A stretch of DNA of 64,000 nucleotides, from the NCBI GenBank assembly GCA_946406115.1, contig OX291561.1:4890273-4954272 (forward strand), read 5' to 3'. Below are positions 1 through 11,717 of the stretch, piece after piece. Made by a program: the position numbers and the translations under genes. Source of the stretch: Apoda limacodes (lineage: Eukaryota > Arthropoda > Insecta > Lepidoptera > Limacodidae). Every line of letters begins with the position of its first letter. Position 1 is the first letter of the stretch. Below the pieces are notes generated by a model, which saw only the letters and a list, made by a program, of their open reading frames with translations, searched no databases and was not told where the DNA came from.

Positions 1-1017
1 AAGTGTAACATCCCATCGGCAGATAATTCTAGCAGTTTCTCTTTGAGCTTATTTGGTAAATTAGCCTCATTTATAGCTGCATTTAAAAACGGATTTAAGA
101 TCCACCTCTGCCCAGTGTTCTCTGATATCTCTTGCACTGAGAAGTAATGACACAATTCTTCTTTCAAATTATCTAACAACTCTTTCATACCAGGTACATA
201 TGTCTTGATGTTTATCTCACATCCGACTTCTTCATTAAAAGATTGTATCGACGAAAATGAATCGAAGTTATTTTGATTTATGGACGACGACCACAAGTCA
301 ATTTTTTTTGTAAAGCCATGTATTTTGTCTTTTGCAGTGATGACATTTTCATTTCGCCCTTGAAGACTTTTATTCAAGATATTTAAATGCTCAAATAAGT
401 CAGAAAGAAAAGCTAATTTCAAAAGAAATTCCGGGGCGCAAATGAATTCAGAGTATTCTGACTTGGCCTGCTGTAAATATATTAAACGTTCAGCACGAAG
501 TTCCAGAACTCTTGCCAGTACTTTACCTTTTGACAACCACCTAACCTCTGTATAGTAGAGTAAATTTTGGTGGAGTGCCCCCATATCTTCACAAATAATC
601 CGAAACAATCGTGACTGCAACGCTTTTCCTTTAATAGAATTTACAATCTTTATAATAATATTTAGAACTTGGCTGTATTCCTGTGGCAAGACTTTGGCCG
701 CAAGAGCTTGGCGATGGAGAAAGCAATGCACCCAACAATTTTTGGCATCTGTTCTTTTAGCCTAGCAATAAATCCACTCTTCGCACCAGTCATCGCTTTT
801 GCTCCGTCGCTGCAAATAGCAACGCATTTATTTGCCCAATCGATATTTTTTAAGGTTTTCTGCAAGGACTACAGTATGGAGTTCTTCAAGAAAGAAGTTA
901 TTAGATTTCTGAAGGGTCGGCAACGCGCAAGTGATACCCCTGGTGTTGCAAGCGTCCATAGGCTACGGTGACCGCTTACCATCAGGCGGGCCGTAAGCTT
1001 GTTTGCCACCTTAGTGG

Positions 1018-1075
<58 letters not shown>

Positions 1076-1803
1076 TATTGCGTAGCTTCAAGGAACATGT
1101 TATGCAAACACTGACCTGTAGTATTTGTGGGAAGCGCTCTGCAAAATAGTATTTCTTACATTAATTTATCACAGGATTCAAAACGCACAAAAACTACAAA
1201 CTGCGCACATCCCGCAATGTCCGTGGATTCATCAAATTGCAAAGATACAAAAGTGCTTTCCTTTATTTTTTCTATGACTTGATCACGAACGTCAGTAGCC
1301 ATATCGCTTATCCTGCGTTGAACGGTATTGTCAGAGAGAGGTATACTTTTGAGTTTTTCGACCTCTTGTTTCCCAAACATAATATCGGCTATATCTAATA
1401 TAGCTGGTAAAATCAAATTTTCGGCAATAGTGTGAGGTTTTCCTGCTTTAGCCACACGAAAAGCTACTCGATAACTAGCAAGCAACGCTTTCTCATTTAG
1501 GTTGGACATTTGCACTATACCAGTTTTTTGATGTTGAAGAGCTTGCAATTTTCTCTCAAAAAATTCCACAGGCTTATTTTTTTCATTTGGATGTTTTGTG
1601 TTAAGGTGGCGTGTTAATTTCGACGGCTTCATGCTTTCTCTTGATAAAGTTTCAAAGCAAATAACGCACTGTGGTTTATTGTCAATCACAGTAAACCCGA
1701 ATTTCAAATAATTGTCGTCATAAAGACGTTTTTTCTTTGTTTTACTTCCACTACTTTCACCAGAAGTTGACGGTTCTGTTGATCTTTTTAGGAATTTATC
1801 CAT
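1..1803 (-). pseudogene. ZBED5-like hAT transposase, broken
   Basis: The reading frame starts at 1803 and runs leftward out of the window. The N-terminus is Ser/Lys-rich, then a BED-type zinc finger appears (C-x2-C near 'PQCVICFETL', followed by 'LTRHLNTKHP'). The RNase H-like core begins with 'SLQFDESTDIAG' (first catalytic Asp). Downstream, 'CSDGAKAMTGAKSGF' and, in another frame from about 740 to 1, a long stretch with 'CFLHRQALAAK' and 'EVRWLSKGKVLARV' are typical of the vertebrate/insect ZBED5-FAM200 hAT group. Lesions: an in-frame TAA just after 1160, a LINE tail inserted at 852-1070 and a one-base frameshift near 740. Family and lesions are seen in the sequence; dead status is inferred. 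Confidence 0.85.
852..1070 (+). mobile_element. 5'-truncated LINE 3' end with poly-A tail
   Basis: Positions 852-1020 match the complement of the 3' end of the LINE at 11.72-14.76 kb. They encode its last residues (ending 'ASDTPGVASVHRLR'), and then comes an A tract of about 50 bases to 1070. It interrupts the hAT transposase frame in the opposite orientation. The length and purity of the A tract argue for a fairly recent insertion. No convincing target duplication could be read. Confidence 0.85.
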
Positions 1804-2294
1804 GTTAAATTATTACAAATAACTACAAATGCGTAATTCTTACAAATAAAAGTAAAAACAATGTCTAACGGTCGTCAAACAATTAAACGTCGACGTGAAT
1901 TGAGTGAGTATCGCGTCGTCCCGCGACCCCTTCCCCGCAACGCTCGTTGTGTCCCGCTCGTTCCGTTCACTCTCAACAACTCGCCAGCTAGCCACCCACC
2001 ACACTTGCCGGGCGGTCGGCATCGGCCTTGGTCGTACGTGCGTAAATGCGTAAATTGCTGCGACGTATTCGATGTATATAGATTTAAAATAATGTATTTT
2101 AAGTACATACTATATTATGTACTTATATCCGAATCCTAATTATGGAGACGCATAAAAATACGTCGTATGGAATGAATATTTGTAACGCTGTAACATAAAC
2201 GTACATATATGATAAAATAGCGAAGGGTCGGGGGGTCGCGAAATGTTTTTTCATACCAAGGGGGTCGCATCATGAAAAAGGTTAAAAAACACTG
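1804..2294 (-). mobile_element. 5' non-coding end and terminal repeat of the hAT element
   Basis: Upstream of the hAT start codon there is a GC-rich leader (about 1900-2045). It ends, on the minus strand, in CAGTGTTTTTTAACC at 2294-2280, a typical hAT terminus beginning CAGTG. The bases just outside (2295-2302, ctttagta) would be one copy of an 8-bp target duplication. The other end lies left of the window, so the duplication cannot be verified. Confidence 0.6.
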
Positions 2295-2302
2295 CTTTAG
2301 TA

Positions 2303-2734
2303 AAACGCATGTAATGAAAATGTAAAATTGTTAGAAATTCAATAGCAAAAATTCGCCATTATAAAAAAAAACATTATGTTCTTTATCATTGCGGAAACCA
2401 AGATTAAACACATTTATAGAGTATGTCTAAAATTAAATTTAAATGACAGTGGAGCATTCTTATATGTACAATTAAAAAAACATTATTTGGCGGAAAACAA
2501 TAGAGTTTCGTAAAAAAATCGTTAATTTCAAAAAGATTTTTTTTGTAAACAATATAAACTTACCAATGATTATTTTTTTGGGCGATACAATAGTCCGGCA
2601 GCTATTCAAAACTCGTGAAAGCGTTCGCCTACAAATTCTACAGACTGCCGAAATCGCGCTTCTGTTAGATATAATAGCAATAAAATGTGCTTCGCGACGG
2701 TTGTATTTCGGAAAATTTGAGCGAACCCTTCTTC
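2303..2734. other. AT-rich spacer, no gene seen
   Basis: No conserved coding segment or repeat boundary is recognised here. The short open frames are uninformative. Confidence 0.5.
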
Positions 2735-3045
2735 AGTTAGGCACTCGTATGCCTTCCAACAGTCACTGTATATGACTGAGCCCGGCTTAATATATTCTTT
2801 GATTAATTGTGTCAAAGTTTCTTTAGTGCGGTTTTGAACAGGCACAAAAAATTGCTTATTTTTGTTTAACCGCCCAGTGCCTCTGAAAACTGTTTTCTGC
2901 GTCCAAATTTGGCCTCGTCAATTTCCACAACAATGACTTTGCCGCCAATGCGTTGCGAATGTCCTAAAGTCCAATCTAAAATAACTTCCCGGCAAAAATT
3001 TGCCCAATCACGTGTGTGTCGATATCTGCAAATCGTGGATTATGT
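2735..3045 (-). pseudogene. ISXO2-like (IS1595-type) transposase fragment
   Basis: Reading the minus strand gives 'CRYRHTRDWANFCREVIL', then 'DWTLGHSQRIGGK' and 'VIVVEIDEAKFGRRK', the start of the ISXO2-like transposase domain with its first catalytic acidic cluster. After a break come 'PVQNRTKETLTQLI' and 'SVIYSDCWKAYECL', the second catalytic Asp. The stretch between the halves is missing and the frame shifts near 2870. Homology fades after 'LTEEGF' and upstream of 3045. Such domains occur in many arthropod transposon-like genes. This copy is a short relic. Confidence 0.75.
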
Positions 3046-3720
3046 CCTTACTACGACTTCGGCTTAATTAAAGGTACAAGTACACAAACTGAACTATCTT
3101 TCACACTGGTAAAGACGCTTGTCCGAAAAATTATCCTTTAAATACGTCGAGATATTTTTTCTTTTTCAGTTTTTTTGCTAGTTTTGCATTATAATTGTCG
3201 CATCGGAATAGTTTTTATTTATAATTAACTTTACACTCCTGTCCACACTCAGCACACTTATGACTAAAATTCTAAAACAATAAATGTCCTATGTCTATAA
3301 ACTTTAAGTCACATCCCGCACAAATCTTTTGATGATGAAGCCATTATTAACTTACAAACACTACAACTTCAGTTTAAAGGGTTAAAAGTTAAGTTTAAAA
3401 GTTTACAAAGAGAAATTCAAAAAATTACCGCCAACTTTTTTATTGTAGTGAGGGTGATCATTTTGGCGACATGAAAATTAGCGCTCGAATCCAAGCGGAG
3501 CACATGAAAACTAGCGCCAGGACCAACTTATACCTATTTATTGTAGATAGGGCGACCAGTGGCGGTCGGCGACTGCCAAAATAGAATCACGTTTGTAAAA
3601 TTTTACAGTGATACAAAAAATGATTATTGGGATATTTTAACTAATTAAATGAATTTAGACAGAATTAATTATCAAAAATATGCATTATCATTCACTCCAT
3701 TCTTAAGTAAATTTAAGGTA
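3046..3720. other. spacer without recognisable gene
   Basis: Nothing coding was recognised. Two imperfect copies of a motif 'acatgaaaa(t/c)tagcgc' lie at about 3470-3525. Homology to the pogo-like transposase begins abruptly near 3721. Confidence 0.45.
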
Positions 3721-5022
3721 CCGATTTTTGTGGGTTCTTGCTTACATACTGGAACGTTGGTGACAACTCTGTTCTTTATTAATGCTGCTGGTGGTTTTTT
3801 ACCGCCCATTTTTGTGTTTCCTAGAGTAAACTACAAGGATATTATGTTAAGTCGTGGTCCGCCTGGAGCTCTAGGTTTGGCTCAAGCTTCTGGATGGATG
3901 ACCGAAGACTGTTTTGTTAAAGCACTTGAACACTTTGTGTTGCACATAAAGCCATCCAAGGAGAATCCAGCATTGATATTAATGGACAATCACAGCTCTC
4001 ATGTGAATCTCAGAGTGGTCGAATTTGCCAGACAAAACTCAATCATCATAGTCACATTTCCACCGCACTGCAGCCATAAACTGCAACCACTAGATGTCAC
4101 AGTATATGGGCCTTTCAAAACTAGATATCGCATTTCCATGAACGAATGGATGTTATCGAACCCTGGTAGAACGGTGACTATTTATGAAGTTGGGCAATTC
4201 GTAAAGGAAGCATATCTGACAGCTTTTAGCCCCCAGAATATAACACAAGGTTTTTTAAAAACAGGAATTTACCCCTTGAATTCGAATATATTTAATGAAG
4301 AAGAATTCTTATCTTCATATGTTACTGATAGACCGGATCCATTAAAGTCAAATGAAGCTAAAGAGTTGAACATGGAGGAAGAAAATATTGAAGGTAATTT
4401 AAGAGCCTAACAACCTCCGCCTTGTACTCGTACAAACGCACGTATAGATGGCAAAGAAAATGATATACCTGACCAGAATATCATACCATCTCCCAGTGTA
4501 ACATCTACTCCTATAGTTGATGCGATTCCGAGTTCTTCTGGCCAACAAATAATATCACCGGCAACAATAAGACCATTCTCCAAAGCGGGCCCAAGACTAA
4601 ACACTACACGAAAGAGTAGAAAAATGGCATCTACCATAGTAACTGATACCCCGGAAAAAAATAAATTAGAAGAGAAAGAAGTTAATGCAAAAAAAACAAA
4701 AGAAAATGTTAAGAAAATGACTACAAAAAAAACCATAAAAACTCTTAATAGAAATTCAAGAAAAAATCCGGAAAAATTTTCTATTCAAAGTGACTCATCT
4801 GATTCGTCCGATTCTATCGTATTAGCTGAAGTAAAAAAAAGGGTTGTTCCAAGCAAAAAAAACTCCAAAACAAACACAAACAGTGATGATTGCACAGTTT
4901 GTAGCAAGCCATATGGAAACAGTGATCAAGATTGGTTTCAATGCAAAATTTGTTTTGGTTGGGCTCATGAGTCTTGTGGCATTAAGGGGCAATTGAATTT
5001 TTTTTGTAAGAAATGTTTTTAA
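3721..5022 (+). pseudogene. pogo/Tigger-like transposase with PHD-like finger, 5'-truncated
   Basis: The frame holds a DDE-superfamily core: 'VGSCLHTGTLVTTLFFINAA', the second catalytic Asp in 'LILMDNHSSH' and the third in 'HKLQPLDVTVYGPFK', as in jerky/Tigger proteins. The same frame is closed once by a TAA at 4408-4410 and reopens at 4411. It continues through a low-complexity Lys/Ser linker to a Cys/His-rich C-terminus at about 4890-5018 (C-x2-C, W-x-Q-C-x2-C, AHESC, C-x2-C), a PHD-like finger. The N-terminal helix-turn-helix DNA-binding part and the first catalytic Asp are absent, so the copy is 5'-truncated. It could still be transcribed but not mobilise itself. Confidence 0.85.
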
Positions 5023-5672
5023 GCTTAAAAAAACATACATTTGATGTTCCTAACAATCTGATAATTATCTTTAATGAATAGATAGATATTTAGGCTCAAA
5101 TATAGCAATATTATTTTTGAAGTTCTTGGAGATTTAATGATGTTGGATTTGATAGATTTGTTTTTATTTAGAGACTGTTATTAATAAAAAAACCGCCTAT
5201 AATATGTTAAGTTCTGTAGAACGTATATGTACCTCTGACTGATTAATATGTTAAGATTAAGAAAGCGTTAAAAACGAGTACTTAAAATGACTGATAGAAT
5301 TGTTTTTTTTTTTGTTAAGAAATGTTAGCAATTACTTAAAAAATATTGCTAGAATTGTATTTAAGTTTTTTTTATGTCGCAGTTATTTTTTTTTTGATAA
5401 TTTTCATAATTACGCGTTGTTATACTAACCGGCTCTTTCAAAACTTATGGCAGCTCTTTCAATACCGAGCTGTGATGAAAGAGCCGAATGACACATTTTT
5501 TTGAAATGCATATTTCGTTGATTTTTATTTATTGTTTAAGATTTTTTTGTACGAAATTACGTACTCAAATAAATAAAGAATAATTTTTAAAATAAAAAAT
5601 TACTTCTTTTTCATTACATGTAGTATTTTTTCCTCCGTAAAGAAAACTGGCTCTTTCATGCCACTTCTCCCC
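5023..5672 (+). mobile_element. 3' non-coding part and terminal repeat of the pogo-like element
   Basis: The element ends at 5672 next to a TA (5673-5674). Read inward on the minus strand the terminus is GGGGAGAAGTGGCATGAAAG, similar to the terminus of the Tigger-like copy ending near 60896. Subterminal motifs 'ggctctttca' and 'tgaaagagcc' recur inverted at 5430-5490 and 5649-5660. Immediately beyond the TA the sequence is BEL/Pao integrase, so this element jumped into that gene. No matching left terminus exists upstream. Confidence 0.65.
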
Positions 5673-5674
5673 TA

Positions 5675-8220
5675 ACAACTGTGGTGCTGCGTGTAACGTC
5701 CTAATGTGTTCGTAACGAAATAGCAAAACTGTAAAATGATGTTTATCATTTAATAAAATTGGATGTTTTTTGTTAAAAGAAAAAATAGGCGAGTTTTGAA
5801 TTCGTCCACCTACTCTTATCAAATCATCGGTATGAATAAACAAATTTAATTTTAGCAACTGAGCATTTTTTATATTTTTATTTTTATTTATTAGGGAAGT
5901 ATATTCGTGTAAAAACGACTCTTGTTGACTGAGCCGAGCTAACATTAATTCTGAGCATTCAAGCTCTTCTACAGTTAATGCACCCGAGCGCCTGGATTGT
6001 TTATTGCGTGTGCCATGTAAAAAACGAAGTACATAAGCGGCAGCTCGCTTTAATCGTGTGTACTGAGAAAATCTGTAAAAAGGAAATAAGTTCCCGTCAC
6101 TTGAATGATTTGCGAGGTTACAATTTATATTTATAAGTTTTACTTCTGGCAAATCGTCTTGTGATGTAATTTTGAGAGATAAGTCAGATAATTTAAAATT
6201 ACAATCTAGTAGAAATTGCGGCCCGTTCCACCAAAGAGACGATTTGCTTAGTATATCTAGACTTACCGCCCTTGAAACCATGTCAGCGGGATTTAAATTC
6301 CCTGAAATGTGGTGCCATGGGAGTCCCTTAGTCAATTCGTGAATCTCTGCAGTTCAATTTTGAACATATGGCTTTAATAAGTTAGTTGGCATTCCTAACC
6401 AACCTAAGACTATAGTGGAGTCTGTCCAAAATACAACCTTATTTAATTTAGACCGAAGAGATTCAACGATTTTTTTGTACAATCTCGCCCCCACTACTGC
6501 TCCACACAACTCCAACCTAGGTATAGTTGTAGGTTTGAGCGGCGCAACTTTCCCTTTGGAACAAAGTAGACGCACTGTAACAGTTGATTGACTATCAATC
6601 GACCGAAGAAAGGCGCACGCGCCGTAGCTTATCTGCGATGCGTCTGTAAATATGTGGAGTTCTATTTCAATAGAATTGAAACATTTAACAAACCGTGGAA
6701 TTTTCAGACTATTAATTAGTGGTAAGCTTTTAATAAATTTTGTAAATATTTGTGCGACATCACTAGGCACGGGCTGATCCCAATCTAATTTTAATAACCA
6801 GCATTTTTGCAACAAAGTTTTAGCTGTTGTAATTATCGGGCTAAGTAACCCTAACGGGTCATAAATCTGAGACACTGTTGACAAAATAACACGTTTGGTA
6901 ACTACACTCGTGTCGTTCTTTATGTGCGAATAGAACGTCATTTCGTCAGATTTATTATTCCACCCTATGCCTAACGTTTTGTGTTGACCGTTATCTTTTT
7001 CTCCTAATTGCATAATAGGTTGCGGTGCGTTATCACTAGGGTTGGCACGCTCAAAGTTAAAAAGCCATTTGCGTAACACGAAGCCTGCGGAATTTAAAAT
7101 GTTACTGGTACCTTCACAAATCTTATTTAATTCCGGAATACTATTGGCATTGCAAATCAAATCGTCCACATAAAAACAATTGTTAATAGTTTCCTTTATG
7201 TACGGAACCTCGCATTCTTCAGCTAGCTGTTTTAAACATCTACATGTGTTTAGTTGATAAACCCGCAGTGATTCGGACGGGTCGTCACGCCACAAAATCA
7301 GTTGTAGGTCACGTTGATCTTTATCTATAAGTACTTGGCGGTACATCTTTTCTATGTCTGCACATGCCACATACCTATTTTTGCGAAATCTTAGCAAAAT
7401 ACAAATTAAATCGCCCTGTATGGCTGGGCCGATCATCTGTATGTCATTAAGTGACACCCCTGTGGTTGAAGCCATACTCGCGTCAAACACCGCTCGTAAC
7501 TTAGTAGTTATTGCATTTTCGCGAAATACGCCATGGTGTGGTAGAAAATAGTGCGTATTGCCGTAATTCTGTATGAGTGTCATGTGTTTTAATTTTATAT
7601 ACTCGTGAATAAAGTCACTGTACATTTTTTTGTACTCAGAGTTACGTTGAAGTCTTTTTTCTAAAGCATAGAAACGACGTTCAGCTTGTGTGCGAGTGTC
7701 CCCTAAGAGCTCGGGTGATTGTTTTAGTGGAAATCGAACAATAAACCGACCATCGACGTTTCGTTTTGTGGTGTGAACAAAGTGATCCTCACAAGCTTGC
7801 TCATCGACGCTTTGAAGTTTATTTATTGAGATGGCGGGTAGTTCTTCGATTTCCCAAAACCTGCGCAACGACTCGTCTAATGAGCATGTATCATTGTTTA
7901 TTGATTGCGTGAAATTGCAATGCACATGCTTAATGTTATACCTAGAATGACAAATTCCCGACACTATCCAGCCTAATTGTGTGTTTTGGAGGAAAGGCCC
8001 GTTTTTAAGGTGAATTTTACCATCATTAATTAAATCCCAAAACAAATCTGCACCTATCAATAAGTCAATTGGCTGACTATCATTAAAGGTTGGATCGGCT
8101 AGGGTAACATTGTGTGGTATATTAAAATGTCTTAAACTCAAAATATAAATGGGTAACTTTGAAGTTATTTGTGGCAAAATTAGACATTGTATGTGTGCAG
8201 TGTAGCCACCGTCGCGTGAT
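5675..8220 (-). pseudogene. BEL/Pao pol: protease end, RT, RNase H, integrase start
   Basis: After the frame break at 8222 the Pao pol reads 'IDLLIGADLFWDLINDGKIH', then the RT with 'YVACADIEKMYRQVLI' and the YVDD box in 'NNCFYVDDLI'. RNase H follows with 'HIFTDASQISYGACAF' and 'IPRLELCGAVVGARL', then the integrase zinc-binding region 'HPILLNDKHHFTVLL'. Damage: about 15 residues missing between 'RVYQLNT' and 'CRCLKQLAEEC' in the RT, an in-frame TGA at 6354-6356, and loss of the integrase core where the pogo-like terminus begins (5672). The 3' LTR is not present in the window. Confidence 0.9.
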
Positions 8221-8221
8221 T

Positions 8222-9478
8222 TTAACTCTGTGTTACTGAGTTACCTACGCCGTGGATTTTCTGAGTGGACTGTATAATTTGTGTGTTTAATTTATTGCAA
8301 AACGATTGCGTTATGAATGACCGTTCGCTGCCGCTGTCGAGTACCGCGCGTGCTGTAAAGTACCTTCCTACTATAGCAGTTGACAACAATACAGATTGCG
8401 CTGAATGCGTCTTTATGTCATCACTGTGATTGTGTGTGTGTAGGTCACTGTGATTGTATGTGTGTAAGTTGTGAACCGGTAATGATTTCTGACTGTTATC
8501 AATATCCAGAACCTTCCTAGACCCACTAGATGAGTGGTCGTGTGCGGTGTGTGTATTAATTGCACCTGCGTTGTTTTTCGAGTCGCATATTAATGAGTTG
8601 TGTTTTTTCTCACATTTTCGACACGGCCCGTAAATACAAGTATCAACTGAGTGACCGCCTCGCATGCAATTAATACACAAGTCTTTATTTTTAATGAAAA
8701 TTAGCCTATTTTGTACATCAAGATCAAGAAACTTTTGACACGAAAATACAGGGTGCTGTGCGTTACACATTAGGCAAGATCTAAAATTGCTTTTAACCTT
8801 ACTTAGCGACTGTTGGTTAAATTTATTATTTGAAACTACATTGCAATGAACTGAGGCGAGGCGCGGCGAGGAATAGGTGTTTGTGTGCTGTTTTTTGTTT
8901 TCGATAAAACTAGAAGTGTGTGATTTGTTGTGTGATACAATTAGTGTCTCTAAAATATTTGCCTTGTTTTTTAGAAATTCTAATAAATCGTGTAACTTAG
9001 TTTTATCGCTATCACTTTTTGTTTGCAATGTACTTCTGTGTTCCTCCCATTCACGTTCCGTAGTGGGATCTAACTTTGACACAACTATATAAATAATTAG
9101 TGTGTCCCAGTGCTCTGTCGGCTCACCTAGGATTTTTAATGCCCTTAAATTTTTAAGAATAGTGTCTATGATTCTTCGTAACGACCCTGGCGATTCTTTT
9201 GATAAATTTTGAAGACTAAAAATAGATTTTACGTGATTGTGAACTAATAGTTTTGTGTTATCGAATCTATTTAAAAGTAATTCCCACGCAACACTGTAAT
9301 TGCTAGCCGAAAACTCCAAGGAATCTATCACAGACTTTGCATTTCCTTTTAATGACGATTTCAAGTAGTGAAATTTTTGTATTTGTGTAATAGTTTTACA
9401 ATCGTGTACTAAAGAGCTAAATGTGTCGCGGAACTCAAGCCAGTGTTCGTATGAACCGTCAAAATCAGCAATTAAAAT
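8222..9478 (-). pseudogene. BEL/Pao gag (DUF1759), zinc knuckles and protease start
   Basis: The frame contains the gag signature 'FDGSYEHWLEFRDTFSSLV', the DUF1759 region, then Cys/His knuckles ('CLMCNAQHPVFSC', 'CINCMRGGHSVDTC', 'CRKCEKKHNSLIC'). It ends with the aspartic protease active site 'ARAVLDSGSERSFI'. In an intact Pao this joins directly to pol; here a one-base shift at about 8222 separates them. The upstream boundary near 9478 is another break, with a few conserved residues lost before 'FDGSYEHW'. Confidence 0.88.
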
Positions 9479-9842
9479 TGTTAGAACTAGTCATCGGTAG
9501 CTCGCAAATGCTCTTATCCTCCGTGCTCGTCATACACTCGGCGAGAGCCAGTGCACCGTAGGAATCTTGTTCAAATTCCTCGCGGGATTCGAGCTGCTTT
9601 TCTATCTCTGACTCGGAAGTTAAGTCCTCTATTTGACTTTGAACCTGGTTGAAATCGTTCATTAAGGCTTGAGATCCTACCATGCGCAACTTTAGTTCTG
9701 CACGCTGGCTAGCAGATAAATCAGCATCCTCAAATGAATTTAGATATTTTTTGAAAAGAGTTAAACGACCTTTAATAGATGCGCGCTTCTTTTTTAAATC
9801 TTTCATCGTGATTTCAGCTTTAGGTTCAAATTGCGTGTTCAT
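9465..9842 (-). pseudogene. BEL/Pao gag N-terminal segment
   Basis: Starting at the Met of 'MNTQFEPKAEITM' (9842), this segment has the coiled N-terminus of Pao gag: 'LKKKRASIKGRLTLFKKYLN' resembles the usual 'RGSLKGRLTxFxxYL' opening. The helical stretch 'QALMNDFNQVQSQIEDL' follows. It ends at a stop near 9465 and overlaps the next frame after a break. Confidence 0.75.
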
Positions 9843-10076
9843 TGTAAGAACTAGCGAGAGGCAAAGGACGAAGTACTTACAATTTGACAAGTCACTGCTT
9901 TATTACACTTGGTACACTTGAACACAACACAGAAAACACAGATCAAAGAAGGTTAGGGATTGAAAAATTAGAGATTTAGTTGGTATGTCACACTAAAACA
10001 CCGTTACCTGCTTCCCTGCTGCGAATATTCACTTCACCGATTTGCGTGTCCCAACTACTGCTTTGGTTCAGCTAAT

Positions 10077-10094
10077 ATCCGGCTCGAATGACCA
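10077..10094 (-). other. candidate primer-binding site of the BEL/Pao element
   Basis: On the plus strand atccggctcgaatgacca has the form of a tRNA 3' end with CCA, so its complement (starting TGG) would bind a tRNA. It resembles the 3' end of tRNA-Tyr with one difference; the tRNA identity is from general knowledge and uncertain. It lies in the right place, upstream of gag and next to the inferred LTR. Confidence 0.5.
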
Positions 10095-10102
10095 CTTTTT
10101 TA

Positions 10103-10370
10103 TGTAGCGTTTCGTAGGTTGGTCGGTGATGTAAATGAAGCAAATTTTGCGTTTAAATTAAATATAATAGAAAATTGGTAACAAAATGAATGCTGTCGAT
10201 TGTGACTTTAACGAGCATACTTTTTCAATGATTTGAAAACTAGCCGTTGACCCCGCTCCAGCGCGCTGCGCCGCGACGCTGCCACCGCTGATTGGCTGGT
10301 ATGATTGTCGTCATAAGGACCGCCTACAATTGGTGGTTCATATACTTGACGCGAAGATGATGCCTCAACA
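10103..10370 (-). repeat. candidate 5' LTR of the BEL/Pao element
   Basis: On the minus strand this stretch would begin TGTTGAGGC at 10370 and end ...GCTACA at 10103, just before the primer-binding site. About 268 bp is a plausible Pao LTR length. There is no second LTR in the window to compare, so the boundaries are inferred from the TG...CA ends only. Confidence 0.35.
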
Positions 10371-10783
10371 CCTGTTTTATAAAATCCGCCAAAGTTTGTG
10401 ATGATACAGTTCCCTTTACAAAGTAGTAGGCTATTGGTTGCTTTAGTTTTTTATGTTGGCCTTGTAGCATAAATACTAATGCACGATTGGCGATTTCCGA
10501 CGAATGGTATTGATTGCGCCTAGGTTTACGAAACCCCCTACTTTATCTATCCTAGTGTTAAAAATCAACCGCTTCTTTAAAGCTATCTCCTCGAGAACAC
10601 TGTGTTCTATTTTAAAATTAAAATTATTATTGCAGCTATTTTTTTAATAGCAATTATTTTTACATAATATGCAAGATTAAAGTGCACTACTTACCAGCTA
10701 TCATTATCCTAGTTCATATCTACTTTACACAAATTACAATTTGACAAGATTGAAACTGTTCTACTTTGTTATCACTGCACAAA
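10371..10783. other. spacer, no gene seen
   Basis: AT-rich sequence between the Pao end and a LINE ORF1. It may include 5' leader of that LINE, but nothing diagnostic was seen. Confidence 0.4.
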
Positions 10784-11471
10784 ATGGAGTCCTTAAAACA
10801 GTCAATGTCTGAGATGACTGAGGTATTCAACAAAAGAATGGCTGAATTCCAAAGTGAATTAGGTGAGAGAGACAAAACTGGACATTCCTCAAGCCTCGCA
10901 GCGGACTTTGCCAGCTTCAAATCCTTTGTTTTGTTGTCTCTAAAATGTCTTCAATCACAAGTGGAGCATTTGACAAAAGAGCATGATCGTCTTGAGATGT
11001 GCAGTCGACGCAAAATGCTTTTAGTTCATGGAGTCCCAGAAAGCAAGACTGAAGATATCAAGGACACTATTTTTAAAATTGTATTTTTCAATAGGCCATC
11101 TATTGAAAGACAAATCCAGACCAATAGTTCTTAAGTTTACTGATGTTACCCTTAGAGATAAAGTGTGGTCTGCCAAAACTAGGCTTAAAAATTCTGGAAT
11201 CACGCTTTCTGAATTCCTCACGAAGTCTAGGCACGAGTTATTCATAGCAGCACGGCAAAATTTGGAATCTCCAAGTGCTGGACGCAAGGAGGATCGATAA
11301 TTGCAATTGGCATTGATGGCAAAAGGCATAAGATTGTTAGCCGTAGTGAGCTTAATGCTGCCCTAAACACGACTGCAAATGCCGTGGTTTCTTCTATTGA
11401 CAGTGATACTGAAAATTCCTCTATAGAAGCTAAAACTGGCCGACCTAAGAGAACAGCAGCGAAGAAATAGG
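10784..11471 (+). pseudogene. LINE ORF1 fragment (coiled coil plus nucleic-acid-binding domain)
   Basis: From the Met at 10784 a coiled-coil-like N-terminus runs to 'HLTKEHDRLEMCSRRKMLLV', then 'HGVPESKTED'. A frame change with lost residues follows, and then 'PIVLKFTDVTLRDKVWSAKT' and 'LSEFLTKSRHELFIAARQ', a conserved segment of insect LINE ORF1 proteins, ending in a basic tail before TAG at 11469-11471. After 11471 only the leader toward an ORF2 is left, because a minus-strand LINE begins near 11718. Assignment rests on motif recognition; the exact clade is not determined. Confidence 0.7.
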
Positions 11472-11717
11472 TGACATTTAAGTTCAAACCTAACCAAAGA
11501 GAATATAACCACTACGCTTAAGAGACAGGACTTCCGTACTAATGAATTTGATCAATTTGCACGGTATTATAATACCAACATACTAACAATTAACTTCGTC
11601 AAGCAACAAGAGTACCAATCTGACGGGACAAACAGTGATGTGATGTTCTGTGCTGAAGCTTTTATCGATATAAAAAAAAAACCGGCTGCTCACAGCACCA
11701 TAATCTAATATTTTGTA

